Source: JADFAK01 sp047615865 | GTDB taxonomy: Bacteria; Bacteroidota; Bacteroidia; Flavobacteriales_D; Sanyastnellaceae | Reading direction: 5' to 3' | Assembly (NCBI GenBank): GCA_047615865.1 | Contig: JBLHIB010000027.1 | Coordinates: 1 to 31,983, forward strand | Length of the DNA stretch: 31,983 nt | Shown: positions 23,399-29,805 of the stretch, piece by piece | How the letters are laid out: every line of letters begins with the position of its first letter | Numbering within the stretch: position 1 is the first letter of the stretch | Translations under genes and position numbers: made by a program | Notes under the pieces: model-generated | The model's input: the letters and a program-made list of their open reading frames with translations, nothing else | Told to the model about the DNA's origin: nothing | Databases searched by the model: none

Positions 23399-23962
23399 TT
23401 AGACTTTCATGATATCGGCCTCTTTGGCGATGATAATTGAATCAACTTTGCGATTGTAATTATCAGTAAGCACTTGAATTTTGGTTTCAAGAGTTTTGGC
23501 CATGTCCTCGCTCAATCCTTCTTTCTCCGCCATTTTGATGAAATCGTTGGCATCTTTTCGAGCATTGCGCAGACTTACCTTCGCATGTTCGCCTTCAGAC
23601 TTGGCTTGTTTACAAAGGGCCAAACGACGCTCTTCAGTTAGAACAGGAACATTGATAAGAATGACCTCACCATTGTTTTGTGGGTTTAAACCCAAGTTGG
23701 CATTCATGATTGCAGTGGCAATAGGCTCGAGCATTTGCTTCTCCCAAGCTTGAACGCTCAGCGTGCGTGCATCGGGAGTATTGACGTTTGCCACTTGACT
23801 CAAGGGAGTCTGGCTGCCATAGTATTCAACCATAACTCCAGACAACATAGAAGGATTGGCTTTTCCAGCTCGGATCTTTGCCAAACCGACATCAAGATGA
23901 TCCATAGCTTTGTCCATGTGACCTTTTGATTCTTCTATTGCTTCGTTTACTTCTTCAACCAT
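23399..23962 (-). CDS. frr: Ribosome recycling factor
   Basis: This 187-residue protein splits post-termination ribosomes together with EF-G. It has the expected length (about 185) and typical segments: GLAKIRAGKANPSML near residues 26-40, VEYYGSQTPLSQVANV, ARTLSVQAWEKQML, and LTEERRLALCKQAK in the middle. The C-terminus, with LTDNYNRKVDSII, is the usual helix of the three-helix domain. It lies 27 bp downstream of pyrH on the minus strand; the pair pyrH-frr is a common bacterial operon. No strong terminator is visible in the short gap to dxr. Confidence 0.97.
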   Translation of the reverse strand: MVEEVNEAIEESKGHMDKAMDHLDVGLAKIRAGKANPSMLSGVMVEYYGSQTPLSQVANVNTPDARTLSVQAWEKQMLEPIATAIMNANLGLNPQNNGEVILINVPVLTEERRLALCKQAKSEGEHAKVSLRNARKDANDFIKMAEKEGLSEDMAKTLETKIQVLTDNYNRKVDSIIIAKEADIMKV

Positions 23963-23989
23963 GTCTTAAAATTTACTCACACAAATTTA

Positions 23990-24697
23990 TCAGATTTCTA
24001 CCAAAGTACCTACCTGCTCACCGTTCAATACCCTCAATAAGTTTCCTGGGGTATTCATGTCAAACACGATAATCGGCAAATTATTCTCTTTACACAAAGT
24101 GAAAGCAGTCATATCCATGACATTCAAGCCTTTTTTATAGACCTCGTCAAAGGTGACTGTTTCGAATTTAGTTGCAGTTGGATCTTTTTCGGGATCTGCA
24201 GTGTAAATACCATCTACACGAGTTCCTTTCAAAATAACATCGGCATCAATCTCGATAGCTCTGAGCGATGCGGCAGAGTCTGTGGTGAAGTAAGGATTTC
24301 CCGTGCCGGCACCAAAGATTACAACGCGACCTTTCTCTAGATGTCGCACAGCACGACGACGAATAAATGGTTCAGCGACAGCCTTCATTTCGATCGCCGA
24401 TTGCAAACGGGTGCTAACGCCCTGTTGCTCAAGGGACGCTTGCAGTGCCATTGAGTTAATCATAGTGGCCAACATCCCCATATAATCGGCTTGTGTGCGT
24501 TCTATACCACCTTCTTCACCTTGAATTCCACGGAAAATATTTCCACCTCCAATAACGATAGCTACTTCACAGCCCGCATCAACAACTTCTTTCACTTGCT
24601 TGGCATATTCGGAAAGTCTAACATGATCGATGCCAAATTCCTTTTCCCCCAATAGGGCTTCTCCACTTAACTTAAGAAGTATTCGATGGTATTTCAT
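23990..24697 (-). CDS. pyrH: UMP kinase
   Basis: This 235-residue amino-acid-kinase-family enzyme phosphorylates UMP to UDP with ATP. Diagnostic segments are LLKLSGEALLG near the start, the glycine loop IVIGGGNIFRG, the UMP-binding TDSAASLRAIEID, and LKGTRVDGIYTADP. The length is normal and the gene is intact. It is followed by frr. Upstream, the expected neighbour tsf is separated by a plus-strand hydrolase gene, so pyrH must have its own promoter in the 148-bp divergent gap 24698-24845. CATCTTCG (minus strand, 24719-24726) loosely resembles a -7 element there, but no -33 match was found. Confidence 0.97.
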   Translation of the reverse strand: MKYHRILLKLSGEALLGEKEFGIDHVRLSEYAKQVKEVVDAGCEVAIVIGGGNIFRGIQGEEGGIERTQADYMGMLATMINSMALQASLEQQGVSTRLQSAIEMKAVAEPFIRRRAVRHLEKGRVVIFGAGTGNPYFTTDSAASLRAIEIDADVILKGTRVDGIYTADPEKDPTATKFETVTFDEVYKKGLNVMDMTAFTLCKENNLPIIVFDMNTPGNLLRVLNGEQVGTLVEI

Positions 24698-24845
24698 GTT
24701 GCTGTCATATTGATATTGCGAAGATGCAAAAAAACATGGGTAGTGAAATGCAGAAGATCGAGAATTGATGAGATAATCTAAAAGATCAATTTGCCAAACC
24801 TATTTATTCAGCGACCAAAGCCCCCAAATCGATACATTCGCAACT

Positions 24846-26243
24846 ATGATCTATCGAATCTCACTGCTTTTATTGTTTGGCATTCTTTCACTTCTTCCAT
24901 GCGCACAGGATGTAACCGGCACTTGGCATGGGGTGGCCAATTTCGGGGGACAAAAAATGCGCATAGATTTTCACCTCGACTCATTGGACCGAAACCTTGT
25001 AACCACAATGGATAGCCCTGACCAAGATTCGTTTGATATTCCCTGCAGTTCTATCGCTTTTAAGAATGACAGTCTGGTTATTCAATTGGATAGTATAAAG
25101 CTCACCTACCGCGGGCAGTTCCGAAATGAAAAATTTCATGGGTTTGTTTCTCAGGGAGGTTTTCGCGTGCCACTCCTTTTACAGCGCGAGTTCATTCCAG
25201 CTCCAAAGCCTCACAGACCTCAGGAGCCGAATGAACCTTATGGGTATGCCGTTTCCAAGGTTTCATTTACCAATCCAGATGGAGGCCATAAATTATCAGG
25301 TACTTTGACCCTCCCACAGGGCAAGTCCAAGTCTCCCCTTGCCATATTAATATCTGGATCTGGTCCACAGGATAGAGATGAAACTATCATGGATCACAAA
25401 CCATTCTGGGTATTGGCCGACCACTTGACACGACAAGGGATAGCAGTTTTACGATACGACGATCGAGGAGTAGCCGAATCGGGAGGTACATTTGGGGGAT
25501 CAACATCTGAAGATTTTGCCCGCGATGTTAATGCGGCCATTGACTGGGCCCTTTCGCATAGCAAGATCGATCCCATGTCTATTGGATTGATAGGTCATAG
25601 CGAAGGCGGTCTGATCGCTCCCATGGTAGCTGCTAAAAATCGGATGGTTTCTTTTGTTATAATGCTAGCTGGTCCAGGAACGACAGGGCGCGAGATAGTT
25701 CTTGACCAAACACGTTTGATGATGGAATCAATTGGATCTGGAGAGCCTGACATTGTCACTATGGAGAACATGTTGCGCGAAGTGATCCAAGTAATCGTCA
25801 ATCCTGAAACGGTAAAAGAATTGGAAGAGCAACTTCGTCCAATAATCAGAAGAGGTCTAGAAATTGTGAGTAATGAAGAGGCTGCCATCTATGGAGGTCG
25901 TGAATCCTTGATCAAAGCGAGACTTAAGCAGTTTACCGATCCTTGGTACCAATATTTTATCCAATCCGATCCGACAACAGCTTTGAAGTTAACGAGCTGT
26001 CCACTTTTAGCCATCAATGGTCTACTCGATATTCAGGTGCCTTGTTACAAGAATCTTTCGGCCATCGAATATGCCATGAAATCGAGCGGAAACCCCGATT
26101 TTGAGATTCATGCATTTCCCGGATTGAATCATCTTTTTCAGCATTGTGAAACGGGTTCAATCACAGAATATGGTCTGCTTGAAGAGACGATGGCACCGGA
26201 AGTCCAAATACTGATAGGCCAATGGATCAACGCACGATTCTAA
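24846..26243 (+). CDS. Secreted alpha/beta hydrolase
   Basis: The 465-residue product starts with a hydrophobic signal peptide (about residues 1-20, ending LLPCAQ). Cleavage after Ala-Gln, or lipidation at the cysteine, are both conceivable, but the lipobox is weak. An N-terminal beta-rich domain of about 110 residues follows (GTWHGVANFGGQKMRIDFHL onward). The C-terminal alpha/beta hydrolase fold has ISGSGPQDRDE, YDDRGVAESGG, the nucleophile elbow GHSEGG, an Asp in NGLLDIQVP, and the catalytic His in GLNHLFQ. It is an esterase or peptidase-like hydrolase of periplasmic location; the substrate is unknown. It stands alone on the plus strand, between the tsf and pyrH genes of the minus strand. 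Confidence 0.88.
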   Translation: MIYRISLLLLFGILSLLPCAQDVTGTWHGVANFGGQKMRIDFHLDSLDRNLVTTMDSPDQDSFDIPCSSIAFKNDSLVIQLDSIKLTYRGQFRNEKFHGFVSQGGFRVPLLLQREFIPAPKPHRPQEPNEPYGYAVSKVSFTNPDGGHKLSGTLTLPQGKSKSPLAILISGSGPQDRDETIMDHKPFWVLADHLTRQGIAVLRYDDRGVAESGGTFGGSTSEDFARDVNAAIDWALSHSKIDPMSIGLIGHSEGGLIAPMVAAKNRMVSFVIMLAGPGTTGREIVLDQTRLMMESIGSGEPDIVTMENMLREVIQVIVNPETVKELEEQLRPIIRRGLEIVSNEEAAIYGGRESLIKARLKQFTDPWYQYFIQSDPTTALKLTSCPLLAINGLLDIQVPCYKNLSAIEYAMKSSGNPDFEIHAFPGLNHLFQHCETGSITEYGLLEETMAPEVQILIGQWINARF

Positions 26244-26253
26244 TCGAGAATGT

Positions 26254-26293
26254 TTCCTATGTCTCACAAGATGAGGAAGTAGGTTCTTTTTTT
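26254..26293 (+). terminator. Possible weak intrinsic terminator after the hydrolase gene
   Basis: CCTA at 26256-26259 can pair with TAGG at 26280-26283, with an inner CTC/GAG stem and bulges. A T-rich run follows to 26293. The stem is imperfect, so only a weak call is justified. Confidence 0.3.
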
Positions 26294-26447
26294 GAGATGA
26301 TCGAGTTTAAGGATAAATGTTACTTACGACGGATTGGTATTAGCGTAAGGAGCTCGACGGCGATACTTAAATTATAGAGTATCAACTGCAGTAGAGTTTC
26401 TATGCTCGATTACCTTGTTGCGTGATGGACCTTTATCCTAGTCACCA

Positions 26448-26478
26448 CTCGTGTGCGTTTGCAACGCGTTCATATGTT
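26448..26478 (-). repeat. Dispersed repeat, copy B
   Basis: These 31 bases agree at 26 positions with 14626-14656; four of the five differences are transitions. On the minus strand the two copies read TYERVANAHE (here) and TFERATNVHE (copy A). The frame stops two codons later here. It lies in the 299-bp gap between the hydrolase gene and tsf, 7 bp before the tsf terminator. The remaining part of the gap shows no gene. Confidence 0.5.
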
Positions 26479-26484
26479 ATGCAT

Positions 26485-26518
26485 AAAAAAAGCCAACCCC
26501 CTTTCGGAGATTGGCTTT
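26485..26518 (-). terminator. Intrinsic terminator of the rplM-rpsI-rpsB-tsf operon
   Basis: On the minus strand AAAGCCAA pairs with TTGGCTTT (26511-26518 with 26489-26496), with CTCC/GGGG inner pairing and a short loop. A run of seven T follows (A at 26485-26491 on the plus strand). It lies 25 bp after the tsf stop and is a convincing rho-independent terminator. Confidence 0.85.
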
Positions 26519-26542
26519 AACAAAGAAAATCTTTGAGTCGTA

Positions 26543-27367
26543 TTAGTTCAAAGCAACACGACGGAATTCAGTAACAGTCAAGTCCTTATCAGAAGCTCTC
26601 AAGTACTGATCAATAGTCATTTTGTTATCCTTGATGAAAGGCTGGCTCAATAGAGTTGCTTCTTTCAGGAATTTACCTAGACGCCCTTTGGCAATCTTTT
26701 CTGCCATTTCAGCAGGCTTTCCTTCTTGAATAGCAAGATCTTTACCGATCTCCAACTCTTTAGCAATTACGTCAGGTGAAACACCGTCAGCGTTAACGGC
26801 CACTGGAGCCATTGCTGCAACTTGCATTGCAACATCGCGTCCAATATCACCAGTAGCTTCTTTCGTAAAGCCAACGATAGAGGCTAGACGATTTCCTGGG
26901 TGATTGTAAGCGATAACTGAATCTGCATTCACCTTCTCATATGTTGACAGCTCAATCTTCTCGCCAATCTTACCAATTTGCTCAGTAATCTTGTCGGCAA
27001 TATTGAGACCATCACCATAATCCATAGCCTTCAAGGCATCAAGATCGGCAGGTGCATTATTCAACGCAACGTCCATAATTGTATTTGCAACAACGTGGAA
27101 GTCATCATTCTTAGCAACAAAATCAGTTTCGCAGTTCAGAACGATCAATGCACCTTGACCACCACCATTGGCAACCTTAGCAATCACTAATCCTTCTTTT
27201 GCATCACGGTCACTACGCTTGGCAGCAACTTTCTGACCTTGCTTACGGAGGTGATCGATCGCAGCTTGAAAGTCGCCTTCGGCTTCTTGCAGAGCTTTTT
27301 TACAATCCATCATTCCGGCTCCAGTTTGCTGGCGGAGCTTGTTTACATCAGCAGCTGTAATCTTCAT
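26543..27367 (-). CDS. tsf: Elongation factor Ts
   Basis: The 274-residue protein is the nucleotide exchange factor of EF-Tu. The N-terminal UBA-like domain reads VNKLRQQTGAGMMDCKKAL at about residues 8-26, followed by VAAKRSDRDAKEGLV and the conserved NCETDFVAKND. The core continues with the two dimerisation subdomains. The length is typical of Bacteroidota. It follows rpsB by 65 bp on the minus strand and ends the r-protein operon at a strong terminator. No abnormality is seen. Confidence 0.97.
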   Translation of the reverse strand: MKITAADVNKLRQQTGAGMMDCKKALQEAEGDFQAAIDHLRKQGQKVAAKRSDRDAKEGLVIAKVANGGGQGALIVLNCETDFVAKNDDFHVVANTIMDVALNNAPADLDALKAMDYGDGLNIADKITEQIGKIGEKIELSTYEKVNADSVIAYNHPGNRLASIVGFTKEATGDIGRDVAMQVAAMAPVAVNADGVSPDVIAKELEIGKDLAIQEGKPAEMAEKIAKGRLGKFLKEATLLSQPFIKDNKMTIDQYLRASDKDLTVTEFRRVALN

Positions 27368-27432
27368 GGCTACAGTGTTATATATTTAAAAATGTGTTTT
27401 TAATCTAGCCAGTCGATGTCTGGCAGTTGAAA

Positions 27433-28368
27433 TTAAGCCTTTTCCTCTCCCTTGGCAGAATCAGCAGCAGGTGCTTCTTCAGTCTTGGCAGCAGGAGCTT
27501 CTTCGGCTTTAGCGGCAGGAGCCTCTTCAGCTTTAGCAGCAGGAGCTTCAGCAACAGGAGCAGCTTCGGCCTTAGCAACAGGAGCAGCTTCAACTTTTTC
27601 AGCTTTCTTCGCAGGAGCTTTCTCAGCTTTCTTTGTCTGAGCAGCTTTTTCAGCTTTAGCTTCGGCAGAATCACGTTCTGTTTTACGCTCGTTGTGTCCT
27701 TCAATAACAGCTTCACAAACGATATCCATGATCATCGCGATAGACTTCGATGCATCATCGTTTGCTGGAATTGGGAAATCAACGTGAGTTGGATCAGAAT
27801 TTGTGTCGATGATAGCGAAAACTGGAATACCCAATTTTACAGCCTCAGCAACAGCAATGTTCTCTTTACTTACGTCAACAACGAATACAGCAGCAGGGAT
27901 TCTTGTAAGATCAGCGATCGAACCAAGGTTTTTCTCAAGCTTGGCTTGCTGACGAGTTTTGAAAAGACGCTCACGCTTAGACATAGCCTCAAACGTTCCG
28001 TCTGTTTTCATCTTCTCAATACGATTCATCTTCTTTACAGACTTACGAATCGTTGCGAAGTTTGTCAACATACCACCAGACCAACGCTCAGTTACGAACG
28101 GCATGTTCGCCGCTCCAACGCGTTCAGCAACAAGATCTTTGGCTTGCTTCTTAGTAGCAACAAAGATTACCTTCTTGCCCGACTTTGCAATCTGCTTAAG
28201 AGCAGAACATGCTTCGTCAAGTTTAATTACAGTCTTGTGTAGGTCAATAATATGGATTCCTTTCTTCTCAGTGAAGATATAAGGAGCCATTCCTGGGTTC
28301 CACTTGCGTTTTAGGTGCCCAAAATGGCAACCTGCATCAAGTAGCTGATCAAAATTTGCTCTTGGCAT
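27433..28368 (-). CDS. rpsB: Ribosomal protein uS2 with a low-complexity C-terminal tail
   Basis: The 311-residue product has the S2 core from residue 1 to about 232: LLDAGCHFGHLKRKWNP near the start, then FVATKKQAKDLV, RWSGGMLTNF, RIPAAVFVVDV and PVFAIIDTNSDP. The remaining 80 or so residues are an Ala/Lys/Glu/Pro tail. Residues 274-305 form four copies of an 8-residue unit, EAPAAKAE (minus strand 27454-27549). S2 is normally about 230-260 residues, so the tail is an addition. Extensions like this occur in some Bacteroidota S2 proteins. It may be disordered. The gene lies between rpsI and tsf, the standard order. Confidence 0.96.
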   Translation of the reverse strand: MPRANFDQLLDAGCHFGHLKRKWNPGMAPYIFTEKKGIHIIDLHKTVIKLDEACSALKQIAKSGKKVIFVATKKQAKDLVAERVGAANMPFVTERWSGGMLTNFATIRKSVKKMNRIEKMKTDGTFEAMSKRERLFKTRQQAKLEKNLGSIADLTRIPAAVFVVDVSKENIAVAEAVKLGIPVFAIIDTNSDPTHVDFPIPANDDASKSIAMIMDIVCEAVIEGHNERKTERDSAEAKAEKAAQTKKAEKAPAKKAEKVEAAPVAKAEAAPVAEAPAAKAEEAPAAKAEEAPAAKTEEAPAADSAKGEEKA

Positions 28369-28409
28369 TATATTGGATTTTCTTGTTTACTTTCTCTAAT
28401 AGCAACCCA

Positions 28410-28437
28410 GCGGCGAGTCTGTAAAAAACAGGTCCGC
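28410..28437 (-). other. Stem-loop in the rpsB leader
   Basis: In the 105-bp gap between rpsI and rpsB, GCGG pairs with CCGC (28410-28413 with 28434-28437), enclosing CTGT and ACAG with a T5 loop on the minus strand (28419-28431). No T-run follows, so it is not a plain terminator. It could be an r-protein leader or an RNA-processing site; this is tentative. Confidence 0.3.
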
Positions 28438-28473
28438 AGAGTTTGGATGCTAAACAAGTCCAGTAGCTGCGTT

Positions 28474-28860
28474 TTAACGCTTGCTGAACTGGAACTTCTT
28501 TCTTGCTTTTGGCTGACCTGGCTTCTTACGCTCAACCATACGTGGATCACGAGTTGTAAGACCAGCGGCCTTCAAATCTGATTTCCATTCAGGGTTGATC
28601 GAAATCAATGCACGTGTAATCGCCAAACGAACAGCTTCAGTCTGTCCTGTTTGTCCACCACCGTCAACATTGACCATAAGATCATATTTCTTAGCCGTAT
28701 CCGTAATCTCAAAAGGTTGGTTCAGCTTGTATTGCATAACTAGCGTTGGAAAATAGTCCGTAGACTCACGCTTGTTAATTTTAAATTTGCCAGAACCTTC
28801 CGTCATATAAATACGAGCAACGGCTGTCTTTCTTCTTCCGAGTGTGTTAATCACTTCCAT
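28474..28860 (-). CDS. rpsI: Ribosomal protein uS9
   Basis: This 128-residue protein begins MEVINTLGRRKTAVARIYM, the classic S9 N-terminus, and has VNVDGGGQTGQTEAVRLAI in the middle. It ends with RKKFQFSKR, the SKR tail that reaches the tRNA in the ribosomal P site. The length is normal. It starts 14 bp after rplM, with which it forms the universal L13-S9 pair. Confidence 0.98.
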   Translation of the reverse strand: MEVINTLGRRKTAVARIYMTEGSGKFKINKRESTDYFPTLVMQYKLNQPFEITDTAKKYDLMVNVDGGGQTGQTEAVRLAITRALISINPEWKSDLKAAGLTTRDPRMVERKKPGQPKARKKFQFSKR

Positions 28861-28874
28861 AATGCTGGTAATAA

Positions 28875-29321
28875 TCAGTTGATAGTGTAAGTTGTTGGCT
28901 TCTGAGCTTCGTGTGTATGCTCAGAACCAGCAAATACATGCAAGTTTTTGAAAATAGCATTTCCTAGCTTAGTATGTGGTAACATACCTTTTACAGCTTT
29001 CTCAACGACAAACGTTGGCTTCAAGGCAATTGCCTCTTTCGCTGTACGGAATCGTTGTCCTCCAGGATATCCAGAAAAACGAACGTATTCTTTGTCGTCC
29101 CACTTGTTACCTGTAAAGGCAACTTTTTCCGCGTTGATAACAATTACGTTATCACCACAATCCACGTGTGGAGTGAAGTTGGTTTTATGCTTACCACGCA
29201 ATAATGCAGCAATTACAGAACTCAATCGTCCTACTGGTTGACCTTCTGCGTCGATCACCAACCATTGCTTATCTACTGTTTCCTTGTTCGCGGAAACTGT
29301 CTTGTAGCTCAGTGTGTCCAT
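28875..29321 (-). CDS. rplM: Ribosomal protein uL13
   Basis: This 148-residue large-subunit protein has WLVIDAEGQPVGRLSSVIA near residues 20-38, then LRGKHKTNFTPHVDCGDNVIVINAEKV and YVRFSGYPGG. The AVKGMLPHTKLGNAIFKNLHVF segment near the end is also diagnostic. It is the first gene of the operon rplM-rpsI-rpsB-tsf. A candidate promoter lies about 35-65 bp upstream. Confidence 0.98.
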   Translation of the reverse strand: MDTLSYKTVSANKETVDKQWLVIDAEGQPVGRLSSVIAALLRGKHKTNFTPHVDCGDNVIVINAEKVAFTGNKWDDKEYVRFSGYPGGQRFRTAKEAIALKPTFVVEKAVKGMLPHTKLGNAIFKNLHVFAGSEHTHEAQKPTTYTIN

Positions 29322-29355
29322 TGATATTGATATTTCTCCCCTTAAAAAGGGTCTG

Positions 29356-29386
29356 CGAAGATAATACTATTTTTTCAACTGCACAA
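29356..29386 (-). promoter_or_regulatory. Candidate promoter of the rplM operon
   Basis: On the minus strand TTG (29384-29386) and TATCTTCG (29356-29363) are separated by exactly 20 bp. The second element differs from TAnnTTTG at one base. Transcription would start near 29348, giving a leader of about 27 bases. Confidence 0.45.
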
Positions 29387-29446
29387 CGTAATACCGAGAA
29401 GTTGTTTTTCAACACTAAACCTCCTTTTTTGAACTAAATCAGGAGC

Positions 29447-29475
29447 AAAAAAAAGCACCCCGAAATTCGGGGTGC
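29447..29475 (-). terminator. Intrinsic terminator between the outer-membrane protein gene and rplM
   Basis: GCACCCCGAA at 29455-29464 and TTCGGGGTGC at 29466-29475 are exact reverse complements around one base; in practice a 7-8 bp stem with a small loop. On the minus strand a run of eight T follows (A at 29447-29454 on the plus strand). It should stop transcripts coming from the large gene at 29806-31983, although it lies 330 bp after that stop codon. Confidence 0.8.
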
Positions 29476-29805
29476 ACAAAACGCGGTAATAAAAGACTAA
29501 AATCTGAGCTGAAAAAGGTTGCTATCCATCAAAGACTACTTGTCATTGAAGATCCAGATTAACTCTGGTAAAATCGTTGTTACTGAAATCGGTAGTGCGC
29601 GATTGGTGCTATGTGAATATTTGTTCGACATATTGTTCGGGTTTTATAGGAATTTCGAAACAATCTCTCTGATTACTTGAGTACAAGTTACGCGCTTGTT
29701 GTCTTTGTTTCTTGCTAAAAACCCCGAGTGGGTGCTCTGACTACATGAACGGTCGATAATTTTAAGAAAACGGTTTTTGACTCTAAATCAAGCCCATAAG
29801 ACCCT
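29476..29805 (-). other. Noncoding stretch, no gene recognised
   Basis: These 330 bp follow the outer-membrane protein stop and run up to the terminator at 29447-29475. No reading frame of believable length or composition was found on either strand. A small ACCC/GGGT hairpin with five T on the minus strand near 29718-29734 could be an additional weak terminator. It may be a long 3' untranslated region or the trace of a lost gene. Confidence 0.35.

Noticed and set aside
24790..24840. Promoter TTTG (24790) with TACATTCG (24833) for the hydrolase gene
   Set aside because: The spacer of 39 bp is far too long and the -7 box would place the transcript start at the start codon.
27427..28242. Long plus-strand frame opposite rpsB (271 codons)
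   Set aside because: It is the mirror of the biased S2 tail and core, giving a Ser/Phe/Leu-rich sequence without motifs. rpsB is certain on the other strand.
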